DNA of 64,000 nt from Tigriopus japonicus (Eukaryota; Arthropoda; Copepoda; Harpacticoida; Harpacticidae): positions 2,776,160 to 2,840,159 of the forward strand of contig CM021312.1 of assembly GCA_010645155.1 (NCBI GenBank). The letters are read 5' to 3'. This document shows positions 1 through 11,118 of the stretch, one piece after another; the stretch's first letter is position 1, and the number at the start of each line of letters is the position of its first letter. The notes under the pieces are model-generated. The model was not told where the DNA came from. It saw only the letters and a program-made list of their open reading frames with translations, and did not search any database. The translations under genes and the position numbers were made by a program.

Positions 1-2302
1 GAAATTTAATTCCCAAAACATCAAGAAGCCAAAAAGACAGACAAGGTAAAGGAGGAACAAAGGATTGGACAGGACGTGGTCCTAAGCTCTTGATAGCTGG
101 CATGTCATTATCTGAGCTAACAGTGACAACAACAAAAAGTAGAAACTATCCTCAATTGCGATGACAGGAACTAAAACGGTTGATACGAGGGTTGATGTAT
201 TCAAAAACTACCTTAACGAAATACGATGGAGGATTCTGAACTCTCTAAAATCTGAACCAAAAGCTCGATAAGATATTTTATTTGGAGTTGATCGAAGTCT
301 TCTTCCATTCGTTTCCTAACATCTAATTTGAATGGGCAAAAATGAATTCAGGATCCTTATGAAATTGAAATGTGCATTTTCAAGGACTGTCCAAATTAAT
401 CCGAGTCAAACCAACTAAACCTAAATTTGAACAAAGCACAGTTCTGTCAGTTGACAAATTTACAAGTGCTGACGAACTTTCCTTCGAAAGTCCTCTTCTC
501 ACCTGATTTCCGATTTGTGCTTCAACGGTGTTGATCAGGGCCTCAGCAAGGCTCAAAGTGACGACCACTTTTCCACTTCAATAAATCACCACTGCCAACA
601 ATTCCAAAGACACATGAATCCTGGCCCGTTTGTAGTAGTCCTATCCAAATCGACAGTCGTGGACCGCGGGCTTTGCTTTACTACTCCCTCGAGTAATCTT
701 CGGTGCTTACACTGTTGTCTTTCCCCATTCACCCGTGACTGGAGGAGGGGAACGAACAACAGCCAAGATTCAATGTCAAAGAACGAAAGGTTGGCCTTCC
801 AATGTGGCCTTGCTTCATGGTCTTCCTTCCTCTCGCTCTCTCCCACACCAATAGCTCTGACCTGGTCTTTTGCCATGCACTTTCGAGTCGTCTCTGAATG
901 ATCGCGCGAGGAGGATCACCAAAGGCCAGGAAGCATGTCAAAGCCCACTCCAGTGGATCCAATGGACCAATTCGTTCACTTGGGCTCAGGTGAGGAGGAT
1001 CACGGACGGAGAACTTACTACGAAAAAGACGAGAAAAAAAACTTGCTTGGGCCTTTCTGACTCTGGTCACTTGGATCCATTATTTTGCAGGCGTTCTCGA
1101 AGAATCCCCGGGACAAAAATGACCACTTTGGTCGAAGCTCAGGGATTGAGGGAACGATAAAAACGGTGATGAAATAAGTCAACTTGGCCGACCAGGACTT
1201 GCTAATGTTACGCTAAACGAAGAGTAGAATGATAGAAATGTGGTCCCAACATAAAGTCACGTCGTTGTTATTCCGCTTGGTTTTTGGTAACATTGCATTT
1301 CGGCCCTAAAGCCATCAAAAAGGTTTACGTTTGATCAATTTGAAACTGGCTTTTGGGAAACTTGAAGACCTTCCCATCTCCCGGGCTCAACAGCGGTCCA
1401 AGAAAGTGCATTATACATATTTGTCCCATATTGCATTGGGAGGATCTCTCTTTGAAGCTCCATTTCGTGCACAAGGTAGGTACAGTGGATGGACTGCCTT
1501 GACACTTGGCAACAATGGTCTGCTTCGACATCTGGCCACATACGAGTACGTACACTAATTTAGGTTATTAGTGTAAAGCCAAGATGACCTTTGGCGTGGC
1601 TCATGTGTTAATCCATAGACATTACACATTGAAGAACAATCGTGGAAACCCCGGACTGGAACATCTTTATCGATGGGAATAGGTCTCAAAAACATTTACT
1701 ACACCTTAGACTATATTCTATCCATGCCATCAGGCGAAAAGCGTTCCTAGGCCTATAAAACTGACGTAACACGGAACACGTCTTGACAAACACTCTTTTA
1801 CGGTCGGAAAACGTTGCACAGGGTTTCTCAGTTTCAGGTTCCAATAAAGATTCGTAAAATTTCGAATGAAACCCCGGTCTAGCAAAAGAAAGACAGAACT
1901 CAATGCTGTTTTCATCAATCCTTGCAAATCTTTAGCTTGTTGTAAAAAGTGACACAAAAATTAAGATAAACTTTTGTACTGAGAAATACATATTGATCGT
2001 AAAATGAACGTTCAAGTCTGTCCAATACCATCAAGGCTTTGAAAACGATGGTTGGTCTTATTGTTCCACGGAAAAAATAACGAAAACTGTGGTTAAGATT
2101 TTTTTTCGTTTTTTGGTTAAGGCTTTTGGTTTTTTCTTCGTTAGTCACATGTTATTTGTCAAAAATCATCAATTCACCCCTTTAACGTTAAAGATATTCT
2201 TGTTCTTTTGCAGCCTACTGACTTCTGGCTTCCATTTTCCGGAAATTTAAATGAATACAAGAAGCTGTTTTTGTATTCCTGCATCCTTGCACCTATAAGG
2301 TA

Positions 2303-3977
2303 TTCCAGCTATTACTAGTGACGTCATCATTTTTGGCGGGAAAAAAAGTTCGGAAGACCTATGTTTCTGATGAGCGTGCGAGGTAACTAAAACGAAGGTT
2401 AAGGCCTGGTAACTGCAACAATGCCTTTCTTATCTGCACAAATTGAAGTTGAAATAGCAATTCTTGAACTTGTATTTGCAAAAAAGTATGTTTTGTTGCT
2501 TTTATCTAAAATTTTGTTACATAAGTTGAGAGGGTTCTTCCGAACTTTGAAATTAGGAATGCCCGACTTTGAATAACAAGATGGCCAGAGGAGATCGGTT
2601 CCTGGGGCAACTAAACCTAAAAACAAATAATTTGTTTAATTGAAGGCTTCCAATTTCTCCATTTGTTTTCAAATTACTTTGCAATACTTCTCAACACACA
2701 TTAACCATACCATTGCCCTTTATGCAACATTTTTCGAAAATCTGACCCTTGAAAACTGAGATTTTTTTGGCAAGCCTACACTGCTAACAGCAGTTAGAGA
2801 CGGCAGCAGGTCCGTAAAATGAAATGGTAATCACTCCCATTGATAACATCTATTTGAAGGTCTGTTTCGAGTAACAAATTGATGCCATTTTCTCCCTTTT
2901 GCTTGCATGAATTTGTGCCCTTTCTGTCATCCAATTACGAAAATAATGGGAAGAGGTGGATAGTTCCTCAAATCGGCACTAGGACGCCACCTTTCAGTGT
3001 TTCCAGTTTTTGAGGTATAAATTTCCCTTCAGCACCATTTAAGATAATGCAATGCTCTGCCTTTTTGGTGGTCAGTTACTCGACCATGCCAACTCAAATT
3101 GAGTGTTGGATACAAGACATAGAAACCAAAAACTTTGAACAATTTCTGTTCATAATGAGTAATTTTACTTTCAAAGTTTTGGAGAGCCTGGAAGAGCTTT
3201 GATCATGGTAGTTTTTGCAACGATTGTGGCGCGACCGGAGTAGCCTACGAAGCTCAAAAATCGTGCCAGTCCTTTCTTTACACGTCTTTTAGGTTGCCCA
3301 AGTGAGCGCTTTGAATGCTAGCTTGTATGCTAGCAGTACAACAAGGCCGTTAGCTTTGCGGTGTTGATTGGCCCACTTTGGCGAATCCAAGTCATTTCTA
3401 CTCGAATTTTGCCGTCTATTCAAAGAGTCTGTGTTCGGGGAAACGATCGATATTTCACGTAAGGATACCTTGGTTGGAATTGGGTAAATGATCTGCAAAT
3501 TGTACTTGCACAGTGGTTCAATAAAAAAACTCTTAAAGCAGCCTTATCCTTTTGCAAAAGAAGGACTCAACACTAATCAAAACAATAATTTATAGGTGCT
3601 CATTCGGTCAGTGGATTTCAAAGACTTTTTATTTCAATATCTCAAAATAATTTCCATTGAGCTCGATTAAATAGTCTTCAATGTCTTATTTCTCGTAATG
3701 TAAAATTTTAAGTGTATAATTTTCTAGTTAATAACCTTAGCAAATTGTCAACCAAGTGTAAGGAGAGATATTTCACCGTAAAATATATGTCGTTTCCCAA
3801 GACCTAGAATCATTGAATGGATGGTTAAATGGAGAAAAACTTGGAAAAATGGGCCGAGCAATTCAGCACAGTCAACCACCCTGTTCCACAACTAGCGGAA
3901 TGATTTGAAAGGCTCACTTGATCAGCCTTTGTTCACGTCACGTCAAAAATGACGACGTCACTAGTAATTGCTGTAAT
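2303..3977. repeat. Imperfect inverted repeat pair around a CRE core
   Basis: The sequence at about 2303-2340 and the reverse complement of about 3942-3977 match over roughly 36 positions with few differences, including an uninterrupted core of 15 bases (TGACGTC through CTAGTAAT when read from the right arm). The arms are 1.6 kb apart and face each other, so they could be terminal inverted repeats of a non-autonomous DNA element. No transposase frame lies between them, and clear target-site duplications are not visible at the outer edges. Two copies of a dispersed regulatory repeat are the alternative. Confidence 0.5.
2319..2343. promoter_or_regulatory. Adjacent CRE (TGACGTCA) and E2F-like site
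   Basis: A perfect palindromic cAMP-response element core TGACGTCA (2319-2326) is followed a few bases later by TTTGGCGGGAAA (2332-2343), which matches the E2F consensus. Close pairing of these two sites is typical of proliferation-linked promoters. No gene start is recognised next to it; the nearest is the RECQL ATG 2.3 kb downstream. The second copy of the repeat near 3.95 kb keeps the CRE core but not the E2F match. Function is inferred only. Confidence 0.35.
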
Positions 3978-4666
3978 AAAGAAAGAATTGACAAAGAGTC
4001 CATTCGCTTCCATTAAGATTTTTGTTATCATTTTACTTTTAAATTTCATCCTCTGGCAAAATAGGTGTGTATACAGGTGTGTACTAAAGAAAAAAACCTT
4101 GTTACGTTTTACCATGACCATTTTTTGCAACCTTTTTTACTGTGACCGATTCCGGTTTTTTCGGTGACTTACGTGTAGTGAATGCGCCCCTGTTCACAGG
4201 TCTTATTTGATCCTTCATACTTGTCACCATTATGTTTTGTTAAATAAATGTGCGCTATTTTAATCGTTTTTAGAGCCGCTTTATTCTTCGAGTGTTAACT
4301 TGTATGGACACTTAATTTTTTTAGTGTGACTATTCTTTTATAAAAATGCTTTGAGTATGCAGTTCGAAATAAACTGAAGTCGTGAAAAGCAGGGTGACTA
4401 AATGGCCGAAACGAAAACAAACTGTGACGGTAAAATTGAGTAAGTTTGGGTGGTGGTTCACCAATGGATGTTTTAGAAACCATACAATTGAACTTTTGTT
4501 GAGTAAATGTAAGTGTATTTATAATTCCATGTACCTTGAATGAGGAAAAAACCTGACTTTTTCCTCAACACATGTCATCTTCAATTCATCGGCATCAGCT
4601 TCAACAACAACCAACATCAATAGTTCAAACAAAATGAGAAAAATTTACAAAATGGTTTGAATAGGA

Positions 4667-6758
4667 ATGGTTAACGAGAGTAGGACCATGGACCCCAAAG
4701 TCGAAGTCATGTCCGAGGATACACTCGAAGGTCTAGAATGCGAGATAAGCCTGGTGGATGGCCAAATTGCCAGTCTGCAAGATCGACGGGAGCAACTTCT
4801 TCAACGTAAAAACAGTCTGATCCAAGCGCAAGAAAACTTGCGACGAGCTCAACTTCAAAGCTTCAATTGGGAGAGTCAAGGTAGTTTAAAGACTCATTAT
4901 GGTTTAAGGAATAAACTAAAGGCCTAGCTTTTGCAGATTTCTCCTGGTCCAAATCCATGACCTCGACTCTACGCAATGTTTTTGGGATCCAAACGTATCG
5001 TCCGCATCAGTTATCTTGCATGAACGCTCTCCTTTCAAAGAATGATGTGATGCTCATCATGCCAACGGGTGGAGGAAAGAGTCTTTGCTTTCAGTTACCA
5101 GCCTTAATGGCCTCGGGCTTGACCTTGGTGGTCTCACCCTTGGTGGCTCTCATGGAGGATCAAGTTATGGCCTTGAAACGAAAGAAAATCAATGCCGAAA
5201 TGTTGTGTGCGGATACATCTAGAGCCGAAGTGACCCGGATTCTGAATGTGGGTACCTGAGTTGACTTTGAATTGAAGAGGATTCCGTTCTGGAATGAAAG
5301 TTTTTTATTACTTTTATAGGCAATGATTGATCCGGGATCCGGTATGAAGTTGTTATATGTCACTCCAGAGAAATTGGCCAAAAGTAAACGGTTCATGGCC
5401 AAACTACAGAACGCCTACAAGCGAGGACTCTTTTCACATTTAGCCATTGATGAAGTGCATTGTTGCTCCCAATGGGGTCATGATTTTCGGCCGGATTATA
5501 AGTTTTTGGGTGTCATGAAAAGTCTGTTTCCGAAGGTGCCCATTTTGGGATTAACGGCTACCGCTACATCGACGGTGAGCGAGGACACCCAAAAGATATT
5601 GAATCTCAAAGACTGCTTGGTGTTCAAAGCTGCTTTTAATCGACCGAACTTGTTCTATGAAGTGAGAGTCAAACCGAGTAATGCCGATGATTGCATCCAA
5701 GAGTTAGCTCAAATGCTTTCAGAAGAGTTCCGTAATCAATCCGGAATCATCTACACGCTCACTATCAAAGATGTAGAGACCTTAGCTAAAGATCTCAAAG
5801 GTCAAGGGATCAAAGCTGCGCCATATCACGCTTCTTTGGAAGCCCAACAAAGAAGTCAAACCCACCGTAAATGGTTGACCGGTGAGATTCAAGTGGTTGT
5901 GGCTACCATTGCTTTTGGCATGGGCATCGACAAGCCCGACGTGCGATTCGTGATCCATCATTCCATTTCCAAATCCATGGAGAATTTCTACCAAGAATCT
6001 GGTCGAGCTGGTAGAGATGATAAACCCGCCAAATGCATAGCTTATTACAAGTTCAGCGACATTTTCCGCATTAGTACCATGGTCTTTACCGAACAGACTG
6101 GATTAGAGAAGCTCTACGGAATTGTTGCTTACTGTAACAATCTGGATCGGTGAGTTTTGAAGTTTCTTGTAACATTTTGACTATGCATTCTTAAGCTTTG
6201 CTCTGTTTCTTTAGATGTCGAAGATCTATTATTGCGGATCATTTTGGCGAGGTTTGGGAGAGTGCTGATTGCAATGAAATGTGCGATATTTGCCAAAACC
6301 AAGGCAACCAAACTGATGTTGAGGACGTGAGTGAATTGGTTGAGGGCGTAATTCAGATCTTGGATCAAGCGGGTAAAACTGACTTAAAAATGACCGCCCT
6401 GAAGCTAGTGAATGCTCTCCTGGGACGTGGGGAAGGCAAGTTCAAAGTACCCGGATGGAAACCTAAAAATTTGAGCACAGAAAAAGCGGAGATGATCATT
6501 TCGAAGATGCTACTTGATGGTTACCTTAAAGAAGATTTCGCCTTCACGCCCTACTCGACCATCAGTTATATTATTCCAGGACGAAGAACCACTCATGGCA
6601 GGACACACAAATGGAGATTTCCCAAGGCTTTTTCTCCTATCTCAATGGTCAAAAGACCAGCTTCAAAATCGTTAACGGGTAAAGATCCATCTAAGAAAAC
6701 CAAAACGTCGAAAACTCCCATTTATTTGTCTTCCGATGAAGATATCGACTTGGTTTGA
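4667..6758 (+). CDS. RECQL: RECQL/RecQ1 ATP-dependent DNA helicase
   Basis: This is a 3'-to-5' superfamily 2 DNA helicase acting in the nucleus on replication and repair structures. The exons are 4667-4880, 4937-5247, 5320-6149 and 6215-6758 (introns of 56, 72 and 65 bp, all GT-AG), giving 632 aa, close to the usual RECQ1 length of about 650. Residues 1-70 form a charged coiled-coil-like start. Walker A is PTGGGKS (K119), the DEVH box is at 219-222, then GLTATAT, the GMGIDKPDVRF motif V and QESGRAGRDD motif VI. The RQC zinc cysteines follow the last splice site (DRC, ADC, MCDIC). There is no HRDC domain, which fits RECQ1 rather than BLM or WRN. The start is taken at the first ATG; a second in-frame Met lies seven codons on (4688). 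An AATAAA overlaps the stop codon. All helicase motifs are intact. Confidence 0.96.
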
Positions 6759-7883
6759 ATAAATGTAATGAGGAGAAATGAACGAGGTTTCGAGAACCGA
6801 GATGAACTTTCCGCGAAGAAACGAGATTAGCAGTAACAGATGCCTTTGTGGGATGAGATAAATGTCCTTGAATCGCTTGCAAGTCCTCCCTCGCCAAATT
6901 CTAGCCCACCTTATTTTTAGTCCCCTACTATGTGTATAACCTGCCGAAACTCTGCCATTTCAGCCGAACTAGAGCATCTGTCAAAGTGTCAGGATAAGGT
7001 GCACAGATGTTTGATTCAATAGATATGTAACTTGCTCAGCTCATTTTTATCCTCACGCTTTCTTTGTTCAATTATTTGAGTCAACGTTTTATCAGAGAGC
7101 ATTGTAAGCATTCAAATGGCTGTCTGATTTCATACGTCAAGAAAATATTGAATTAAGGCCTAGCGTCGTATCTACGATTTCCAAGTAAAAAATGTGCGTA
7201 GTTGCCTTTGCAACGATATCAGGGACACAGATACACACACACACACACACACACACTCCGGCGTACGTCTTTGCACTATCTCAAATGTGGCCACAATCTG
7301 CCAGTTTTTACTACATTTAGCCATATAAATCCTATAAATATTTCCTCATAATATTTAATGAAAACCATATTGAGATACAACATCCGAGTATGATTATAAC
7401 TATTTGTAATGTAATCTTGAAGTATAGGATTGGCATTAAAGAACGTTTCGAGCTTGTAGTCACTTTGAAGCCAGCTCCTTCTTGCAGTCCCACATTTTGG
7501 ATCGAAGAGGAAAGAAAGAGAAGCGAGCAGAGGTAGGGAGGGAGTGCCCGCGGGATGCACATTTAGTGGTCTGTGAATGGCGCAGTTGGGTTGGGGATTG
7601 TTGTCAGTGAATGTGTTGTTTGCCCTCGTAACATCATCCATCGATCCCGCCAGAATATATCGTCAAGTTGTGCCCTCGGTGTGAGCTCACAGCCATAAGC
7701 ATCAACATCATCGCCAACATCACTCCCATCCTCGACAACCTCCGTGTTACTCGCACTCTGCTAAAACAGACAAACGACACACATCGTTCGCATAAAGTGC
7801 TTTTTTTGCAGTTCCACTCCGAAAACTACACTCGCCCCCGAAACATTGCTATCTGACAGCAGTGTTTGTTTGAGCAGTTATCA
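6759..7883. other. RECQL-WIPI2 intergenic region with CA microsatellite
   Basis: No gene is recognised here. The region should contain the RECQL 3' end and the WIPI2 promoter and 5'UTR. A (CA)n tract of about 11 units lies at 7233-7256. The open frame on the minus strand at about 7276-7641 does not resemble a known protein and overlaps the likely promoter. Confidence 0.6.
7233..7256. repeat. (CA)n microsatellite
   Basis: An uninterrupted dinucleotide CA run of about 24 bases lies in the spacer upstream of WIPI2. Confidence 0.95.
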
Positions 7884-10776
7884 ATGCAAAGTTACAACTA
7901 TTGGAGTGCTCCCATCTCAGGACTCATGAATATCACCAGTGCAGCATCGCTTTCCAACACCAACCACCAACATGAAAACGACCTCATTTTCGCTAGCTTC
8001 AACCAGGATACAACGTAAGCTTCTATTTATTCCTCATCCTCAGAAGCACAAAGGCCCATTTTCGTACATATTTCGTCATCTCCTTTGTTTGACTTTTTAT
8101 CTGTTCCCACTTTTGGAGCTGATTTCTCGTCTGCTCTTGGCACGGACTTGTCTAAGGTAGCGACGTAAAAAAGAGGAGCCCTTCAAGTATGGACGTACTG
8201 GTCCTCCTTCTCCTTCCTCGTCGGCGTCCTCGCCAAAAGAGGTCTAAAGGAACGAAAGAAGGGGCTTGCCCAAAGACAGACTCTCCGGTTTGAACTAGCT
8301 TGGCAACAAGAATCATGCGTAGATATCATACTTTGAATGTCGGACCAGCACAGACGGTTACAATGAAGGGCCCCTCTGACTAGTCGGGAGACTTGGCGTC
8401 TAGTAAAAAGATGGAGCAAAAAGAGGCCTTGGTGTATTTATGCGGGGCCTAGTTAGGAGCTTTGGGAGAGAAATCTTTTTTATGGGCAGGGGTGTTCGTT
8501 AAAAGGTCGTTCAATCAGTTGTAAGGATGACGATTAATGAATTGCGCTTTTATTATTGGAGCAACGTTAAACTTGTTTTTGAGTGAGAAACTCTAGTTCA
8601 TTCTTGGCATTGCATAAGCTTTTGGTTATGTTCAAGAGGATTGATTCACCTAAACAAAGACCAAGTTACCTTTTTAAACGCAAGGTGATACTTCAAAAAA
8701 AGACAGATCAGAGGCGAATGAATGCATAGAACCAGAATTGAGAACTAACTTCCTGTCCTTGGTTATTGGTTGCGCTCCCTCGTCAGTCAGGACCAATGGT
8801 CAATAAGAGCCATCCTTAAAAAGCTGCAGATGCTGTTGAAACAAGGTTAGCCAAACAGGAGTGCGAGAGGATCGATTTTAGAACACAAGGCTTTGTTCTA
8901 CGGTATCGATCGCAACATTTTTAATTTAAAAAATTGGCATGTCCAGACGACGGGTCTCGTTAACATACGTCTGTCAGACACTATCAAAATTGAAAAGAAA
9001 TGTCTCGGAACTGATGGCAAATTTCGTTTCAGATCGCTGGCTGTGGGGAATAGCTCGGGTTATAAATTATACTCCCTCAGTTCCTGTGATAGTCTCGAAC
9101 CCATCTACGAAAATGGTAAGGGTTGTCTTTTGACAATCACAGCACACGTGTGCCTCATCCCAAGATGCTCATTTTCAGACTCGGAAGAAGTTTATATTGC
9201 TGAGAGATTGTTCTCCAGTAGCCTTGTCGCTATTGTGTCTCGAGAATCTCCGCGGATGCTCCGGGTGTGTCATTTCAAAAAGGGCACAGAGATCTGCAAT
9301 TACAGCTACAATTCCAAAATCCTCTCGGTGAAAATGAATCGATCTCGGTTGGTGGTGTGCTTGGAGGAATCACTGTTTGTCCATAACATTCGGGACATGA
9401 AGGTGCTCCACACCATCAGAGACACTCCTCCAAATCCTTCTGGATTGTGTGCCTTATCCACCAATTCGGACAACTGTTTCCTAGCCTACCCTGGCCACTC
9501 CAGCGTTGGCGAACTTCAAATCTTCGATGCCATGAATTTGGTAATTTTAATTAATTGTAATTGCTCCCCATGTCAGTGGACAAAATGTTCTCAAAAATGT
9601 CGTCTCAATTTTTCAGTCCTCTAAAACCATGATCCCCGCTCACACGTCGAATTTGGTGGCTATTGCCTTTTCCCCCTCGGGAACTCGAGTGGCAACGGCC
9701 AGTGACAAAGGCACCGTCATCCGCGTGTTCAATGTCAACTCAGGGACTAAACTTTACGAGCTGAGGCGGGGTCTAAAGCGCACAGCTCATATCTACTCCT
9801 TGTCTTTCTCTCCCTGTGGGCGGTTCTTGGCGTGCTCCTCAAACACAGAAACGGTTCACATCTTCAAGCTAGAAGAACAGCCCCGAGAGAGGTAAAGCGG
9901 TTTTTTTAATTGAAACCCTGGACCAGGATTGACCTGGGAGCTCTTGTGTTCTTGGTCATTTCAGCGAGGTCATCAGCCAAAGCCCACCCAATGACAGTTG
10001 GGGATCGTATTTCAACACCATGGTCTCGGCGTCAGCCAGCTACTTGCCTACCCAAGTAACGGACACCTTGCTCCAAGGTCGAGCCTTTGCCACCATTCGT
10101 CACAACCAATCCGGGCTCAAAAACATTTGTGCTCTAGCCTTGTAAGTCTGCTCACATTCAAATTCAATAGGCCAAAAGTCCCCTTAAGTCAGCCTTGCCT
10201 TTCAGGATCAAAAAGAGTCTCAGACTGTTGATAACCTCGCAAGACGGTTATCTTTACATGTACGGCCTCAACTTGGAGGACGGTGGAGAAGGCACCCTCA
10301 TCAAGCAGTTCCAACTAAGTGAATTCCGACCCTTACCTTCATCTGGAACAAGTCCAGATGGAACCAGTGATGACGCCTCCATGGATGAGGCTTCTCCGCC
10401 AACCACTACGAAACGCCTACCGGATGGTGAGTAGGATTCTGCCACTCCTCCAGCCTTATTAGTTCTTTAGAATGGTCTTGGTAGTACCTTGGTTTGTTCT
10501 CCTTCCTTTGTAGACGATGTGAGTTACGCTGATCGCGTTAAGAATCGTCACCCTCAAGAGATGACTGGTAATGATGATTCAGGCATGAGCAGCTGAACCA
10601 GTTTGTGTTGGTCGAGCCAAACCGGTTAACGGGATGAATTTCTTGTTCCTCTTACAGATTCTGAAAAGTTTCACGAAATGGAAAAGGCCACGGCTAGTCC
10701 TCCTCGTGAATGTTTCTTGTTGGATGACGATGGCGAGTTTCCACCGATGCAAGATAAGAGGGCAGCCCGCCCTTGA
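7884..10776 (+). CDS. WIPI2: WIPI2/Atg18 family PROPPIN, autophagy PI3P effector
   Basis: This is a seven-bladed beta-propeller that binds PI3P on the phagophore and, in the WIPI2 branch, recruits ATG16L1. The exons are 7884-8014, 9033-9115, 9179-9540, 9617-9891, 9965-10141, 10206-10426, 10514-10567 and 10658-10776; the total of 1422 bases gives 473 aa. The N-terminus reads into FASFNQDTT then SLAVG, a WIPI hallmark junction. The phosphoinositide-binding loop is LRRG at 241-244, followed by [11 protein letters not shown] and the DGYLYMY blade. The acidic C-terminus [11 protein letters not shown] is typical of WIPI2. Intron 1 is about 1 kb and the others 63-91 bp. Intron 2 is 63 bp and open, so its retention would insert 21 codons. 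Reading through the donor at 10568 gives a short alternative tail ending near 10596. The gene is convergent with the XKR gene. Confidence 0.95.
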
Positions 10777-11061
10777 GTATTAACTGCCAGGGCCTTTTAC
10801 TGACGGAAAACCCCATCACAGAAAGCAAAAAAAATCACAAAAATACTTTCAGTTCCAAGATACCTGTTGTACTTATTGTAAATTACTAGGATAAGCAACG
10901 CAAAACAAACTGTTACAATTTCCCATTTTCTCCTCATTGTTCGAGATTCGATATTTTATGTGATAGATCATTGCTTGACAATAGCCCCGCATTATCAAAC
11001 CACTTTCCCGGATGATAATTGAACCCCCTCCTATCAACAAATTGATCAAAATATGTTTCGC

Positions 11062-11067
11062 AATAAA
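11062..11067 (+). terminator. Poly(A) signal for WIPI2
   Basis: A canonical AATAAA lies about 285 bases after the WIPI2 stop and only about 50 bases before the stop codon of the convergent XKR gene, so it is the likely 3' end signal. Confidence 0.6.
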
Positions 11068-11094
11068 GTTATAAAGAAGTGAGAATTTATCGAG

Positions 11095-11100
11095 TTTATT
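11095..11100 (-). terminator. Poly(A) signal for XKR gene
   Basis: TTTATT on the plus strand is AATAAA on the minus strand, 19 bases beyond the XKR stop codon. With cleavage 10-30 bases downstream, the XKR transcript would end close to or past the WIPI2 poly(A) signal, giving abutting or overlapping 3' ends. Confidence 0.55.
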
Positions 11101-11118
11101 TCGTGCACAAAAGCAAAC

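Larger units (their letters stand above)
1..4666. other. Left intergenic region, no recognisable gene
   Basis: No open frame here looks like a protein family I know, and none joins to another across plausible splice sites. The longest frames (around 515-1160 on both strands) overlap each other and look like chance. The stretch is moderately AT-rich with many A and T runs. Two structured items stand out and are listed separately: a pair of inverted CRE-containing repeats near 2.3 and 3.95 kb, and an E2F-like site inside the first of them. The last few hundred bases before 4667 probably hold the RECQL 5'UTR or promoter. A non-coding exon or the end of a gene lying further left cannot be excluded. 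Confidence 0.6.

Noticed and set aside
515..1160. Overlapping frames on both strands near the left end
   Set aside because: No family resemblance, and frames on opposite strands cover the same bases; no splice-linked continuation was found.
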